DNA from: CAMYLR01 sp039590215
GTDB taxonomy: Bacteria > Gemmatimonadota > Gemmatimonadetes > JACCXV01 > JAHWKZ01
Assembly (NCBI GenBank): GCA_039590215.1
Contig: JBDHFX010000101.1
Location: 1-7,056, forward strand
Length of the DNA stretch: 7,056 nucleotides
Direction: 5' to 3'
Part shown: positions 5,908 through 7,056 of the stretch, one piece after another
Layout: every line of letters begins with the position of its first letter
How positions within the stretch are numbered: the first letter of the stretch is position 1
The notes under the pieces: model-generated
Databases searched by the model: none
What the model was told of the DNA's origin: nothing
What the model saw: the letters and a program-made list of their open reading frames with translations, nothing else
Position numbers and translations under genes: made by a program

Positions 5908-6462
5908 TCAGTGACCCCGCTCGACCATAAAGCACTCTTCATCCCACGGCGCGTCTTTCAAGTACTCCAGCCGATTCGGCAATCCGATGTCGATATCGTG
6001 AATCATGGCGATCGGCTTGCCGCTCTCGTCGATCTCGAATCGGATCGTGAACGACCGATAGTCATCCGCGTACTCGAACGTGGTCTCTCCAACCGAGGTC
6101 AGGTGCCACGGCGCCGCGTCACCCCAGCTCGCACCTGCGACCAGATAGCCGTCGCACGTGTCCAACGCGAAGAGATTGCGCGGAGTTGGCCCCTGCTTGT
6201 CAGGCTCGCCGTAGTACCCGGCGAAGCGCTTCAGGTCGTCGCGCGCGGGACCAGGGCCGGTTACGACCGGCTGCTGCGTCTGCGATTGCCGGGCCGCTTC
6301 GCGATCGGCCTCCTGCTGCGCGCGTGCTGCAGCCGCGACCTCGGGCATGTACTCGGCCATCTGGACCTGCATCAGCGCGGCGATCATCTCGTACACGACC
6401 TGCCCCGTCTGCATGTCGCTGGCCTGCATCCGCTCCACGGCGAGCGATGTCATCCCCTGCAT
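5908..6462 (-). CDS. 3' fragment of the split lipoprotein (C-terminal DUF3471-like domain)
   Basis: 184-residue frame from ATG 6462 that holds the helical segment and the strand-rich C-terminal domain but lacks the signal peptide and 94 N-terminal residues. ATG 6462 is an internal Met of the original protein (EFD-MQGM) and has no clear ribosome site. Any product would be cytoplasmic and probably misplaced. Confidence 0.6.
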   Translation of the reverse strand: MQGMTSLAVERMQASDMQTGQVVYEMIAALMQVQMAEYMPEVAAAARAQQEADREAARQSQTQQPVVTGPGPARDDLKRFAGYYGEPDKQGPTPRNLFALDTCDGYLVAGASWGDAAPWHLTSVGETTFEYADDYRSFTIRFEIDESGKPIAMIHDIDIGLPNRLEYLKDAPWDEECFMVERGH

Positions 6463-6803
6463 GTCGAATTCGTAGCGATCAACCTGGTCGGGGACGATCT
6501 CGTCGAACCGGCGCTGCGCGGCCTCGGGACCATCACTTTCGAGGACGCTGCGAATCTCTTCCGAGAGAAGTTGCTTGGTGTCGGTCCGCGCGTTGCCGTC
6601 AGGACGCTGCGAATCTCTTCCGAGAGAAGTTGCTTGGTGTCGGTCCGCGCGTTGCCGTCAGAAGATGTTTGCTCGGTGTCTCCCTGCGCATCGCTGGCGA
6701 GGGACGGCTCGGCGTCATCCTGCGCGTTGCCGCATGCGGCGGATATCAGCATAAGCGAAGCGCTCACCGCGAGGGCGGCCAAGGGGAGAGGTGAGGGTCG
6801 CAT
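6450..6803 (-). CDS. 5' fragment of the split lipoprotein (signal peptide and linker)
   Basis: 117-residue frame from ATG 6803. Only residues 1-68 belong to the original protein: signal peptide, lipobox Cys24, acidic linker, and the first pass through the duplicated unit ending in EEIRSVL. The remaining 49 residues are the second repeat copy and downstream sequence read out of frame (Ser/Arg/Pro-rich, no fold). If expressed, it would be a short lipidated peptide with a nonsense tail. Confidence 0.6.
   Translation of the reverse strand: MRPSPLPLAALAVSASLMLISAACGNAQDDAEPSLASDAQGDTEQTSSDGNARTDTKQLLSEEIRSVLTATRGPTPSNFSRKRFAASSKVMVPRPRSAGSTRSSPTRLIATNSTCRG
6542..6659. repeat. Perfect tandem duplication, 2 x 59 bp
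   Basis: Units 6542-6600 and 6601-6659 are identical, each starting with AGGACGCTGCGAATCTC on the plus strand. Because 59 is not a multiple of 3, the duplication shifts the frame of the minus-strand lipoprotein gene. The absence of any difference between the copies indicates a very recent event or an assembly error. Confidence 0.95.
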
Positions 6804-6808
6804 GCATG

Positions 6809-6814
6809 CCTCCT
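6809..6814 (-). promoter_or_regulatory. Ribosome binding site of the split lipoprotein
   Basis: AGGAGG on the minus strand, 5 nt before ATG 6803. A second ATG at 6807 overlaps but is out of frame and only 1 nt from the site, so 6803 is the start. The strong site shows that the gene was normally translated before the duplication. Confidence 0.7.
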
Positions 6815-6842
6815 CGGTAGGGGATCGTCACGCCCCTCAGCC

Positions 6843-6938
6843 TAATACGCGAGCGGCCTCACATCACCTTGTGACGTGAGACCGCCCATCAGCGACCCCG
6901 AGGCGATTGACTTACTTCACATACGTCCCGAAGCCGCC
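6843..6938 (-). repeat. ~95-bp hairpin repeat, copy B
   Basis: Same orientation as the copy at 5742-5836. TAATACGCGA is at 6843-6852; a 15-bp stem has arms 6853-6867 and 6871-6885 with a CTT loop; the TACTTCA box is at 6913-6919. Two stem positions (6857/6881 and 6863/6875) mismatch on the plus strand but are G-U pairs in minus-strand RNA. The pair 6859/6879 is T-A where copy A has C-G (5758/5777), a compensatory change. The stem starts about 30 nt after the zinc-ribbon stop codon, a typical place for a transcript-end structure. The 3' end of the zinc-ribbon gene overlaps the repeat. Confidence 0.7.
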
Positions 6939-7056
6939 TTGCCCCGACCGCAATTCGGGCACATGCCCGAGCCTGAGTGGTGCATCCCCTGTGCGCAGTG
7001 ATGGCACCGCTTGGCTTGACGCATTTCGGATCCAGGACATGCTTGACCGCCTTGGT
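6917..7056 (-). CDS. Small double-CxxC zinc-ribbon protein, possibly partial at the right edge
   Basis: The minus-strand frame ends at TGA 6919-6917 and is open to the window edge; the first ATG (7024) gives 35 residues. The sequence holds KRCHHCAQ and MCPNCGRGK, so C7-x-x-C10 and C22-x-x-C25 counted from that Met form a classical two-knuckle zinc ribbon, followed by a basic tail. Upstream in-frame residues include one more Cys (QACPGSEM), so the true start may lie outside the window and this may be the C-terminal zinc ribbon of a longer protein. The two other frames here are also open but show no motif. The partner and function are unknown. It was missed by simple ORF length cut-offs. Confidence 0.5.
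   Translation of the reverse strand, partial: QGGQACPGSEMRQAKRCHHCAQGMHHSGSGMCPNCGRGKAASGRM

Larger units (their letters stand above)
5908..6803 (-). pseudogene. Lipoprotein gene split by a 59-bp tandem duplication
   Basis: Two overlapping minus-strand frames become one intact 278-residue protein if a single 59-bp unit is removed (896 nt minus 59 is 279 codons). The restored protein has a signal peptide with lipobox LISAAC (C24), a polar Asp/Ser/Thr-rich linker, and a helical segment (KQLLSEEIRSVL, ESDGPEAAQRRFDEIVPDQV). An M/Q-rich helix follows (MTSLAVERMQASDM onward), then an A/Q/R-rich helix. The C-terminal strand-rich domain (RFAGYYGEPD, DGYLVAGASWGDAAPWHLTSVG, FTIRFEIDESGKPIAMIHDIDI) resembles DUF3471-like domains that follow beta-lactamase-fold or lipoprotein segments. 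It would be an envelope lipoprotein of unknown role. The 3' frame meets a TGA at the upstream edge of the duplication and has no start before ATG 6462, so full-length product is not expected. A sequencing or assembly artefact in the repeat is the main alternative. Confidence 0.8.

Noticed and set aside
6186..6794. 202-codon plus-strand frame
   Set aside because: Arg/Ala/Ser-rich shadow of the same lipoprotein region, lengthened by the tandem duplication.
5869..6879. 336-codon open frame on the plus strand
   Set aside because: It runs antisense to the lipoprotein gene and through repeat copy B. It is rich in Arg, Leu and Ala with no domain pattern; it is a GC-driven shadow kept open by the coding bias of the opposite strand.
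5742..6938. Integron attC sites, suggested by paired palindromic repeats flanking one gene
   Set aside because: No GTTRRRY / RYYYAAC core boxes were found, and the stems are near-perfect rather than having the attC bulge pattern.

Overview
The window is about 7 kb of fairly high-GC bacterial DNA with compact gene spacing, many GTG/TTG starts, and lipoproteins with classical lipoboxes, which suggests a Gram-negative. The small beta-rich lipoprotein with a Gly/Pro-rich linker right after the lipidated Cys is of a kind I associate with Gemmatimonadota or similar environmental phyla, but this placement is a weak inference. No rRNA, tRNA, CRISPR array or insertion sequence was seen.

Layout, left to right. 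(1) Positions 1-781, plus strand: the 3' part of a SnoaL/NTF2-like protein, followed 3 nt later by a two-helix membrane protein resembling DUF3592. (2) 778-1819, minus: a possible amidohydrolase C-terminal remnant, then an HD-domain protein with the SpoT-type metal and catalytic residues, fused to an N-terminal domain resembling small phage/prophage proteins. (3) 1955-2398, plus: a small secreted lipoprotein, transcribed divergently from the HD gene. (4) 2321-5676, minus: a tight run of five genes in transcription order: PUA/EVE-like + HNH endonuclease, MazG-like nucleotide pyrophosphohydrolase, HEPN-CBS protein, enoyl-CoA hydratase-family protein, and a 3'-truncated PD-(D/E)XK nuclease (DUF4268-associated type). 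(5) 5742-6938: a lipoprotein gene broken by a 59-bp tandem duplication and flanked by two diverged, same-orientation copies of a ~95-bp hairpin repeat. (6) 6917 to the right edge, minus: a small double-CxxC zinc-ribbon protein, possibly partial.

The most interesting part is the HNH / MazG / HEPN-CBS trio. Stop and start codons abut (0 nt and 3 nt between genes), the MazG and HEPN-CBS part has visibly lower GC than the flanks, and the three functions (probable modified-DNA nuclease, nucleotide hydrolase, RNase-type HEPN with a nucleotide-sensing CBS pair) fit a candidate anti-phage cassette. The function of the set is inferred. The families of the individual genes are supported by visible motifs. 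A second nuclease gene, downstream and translationally coupled to the hydratase, is truncated. Together with the broken lipoprotein and the repeats, it marks this as a rearranged accessory region next to ordinary genes.
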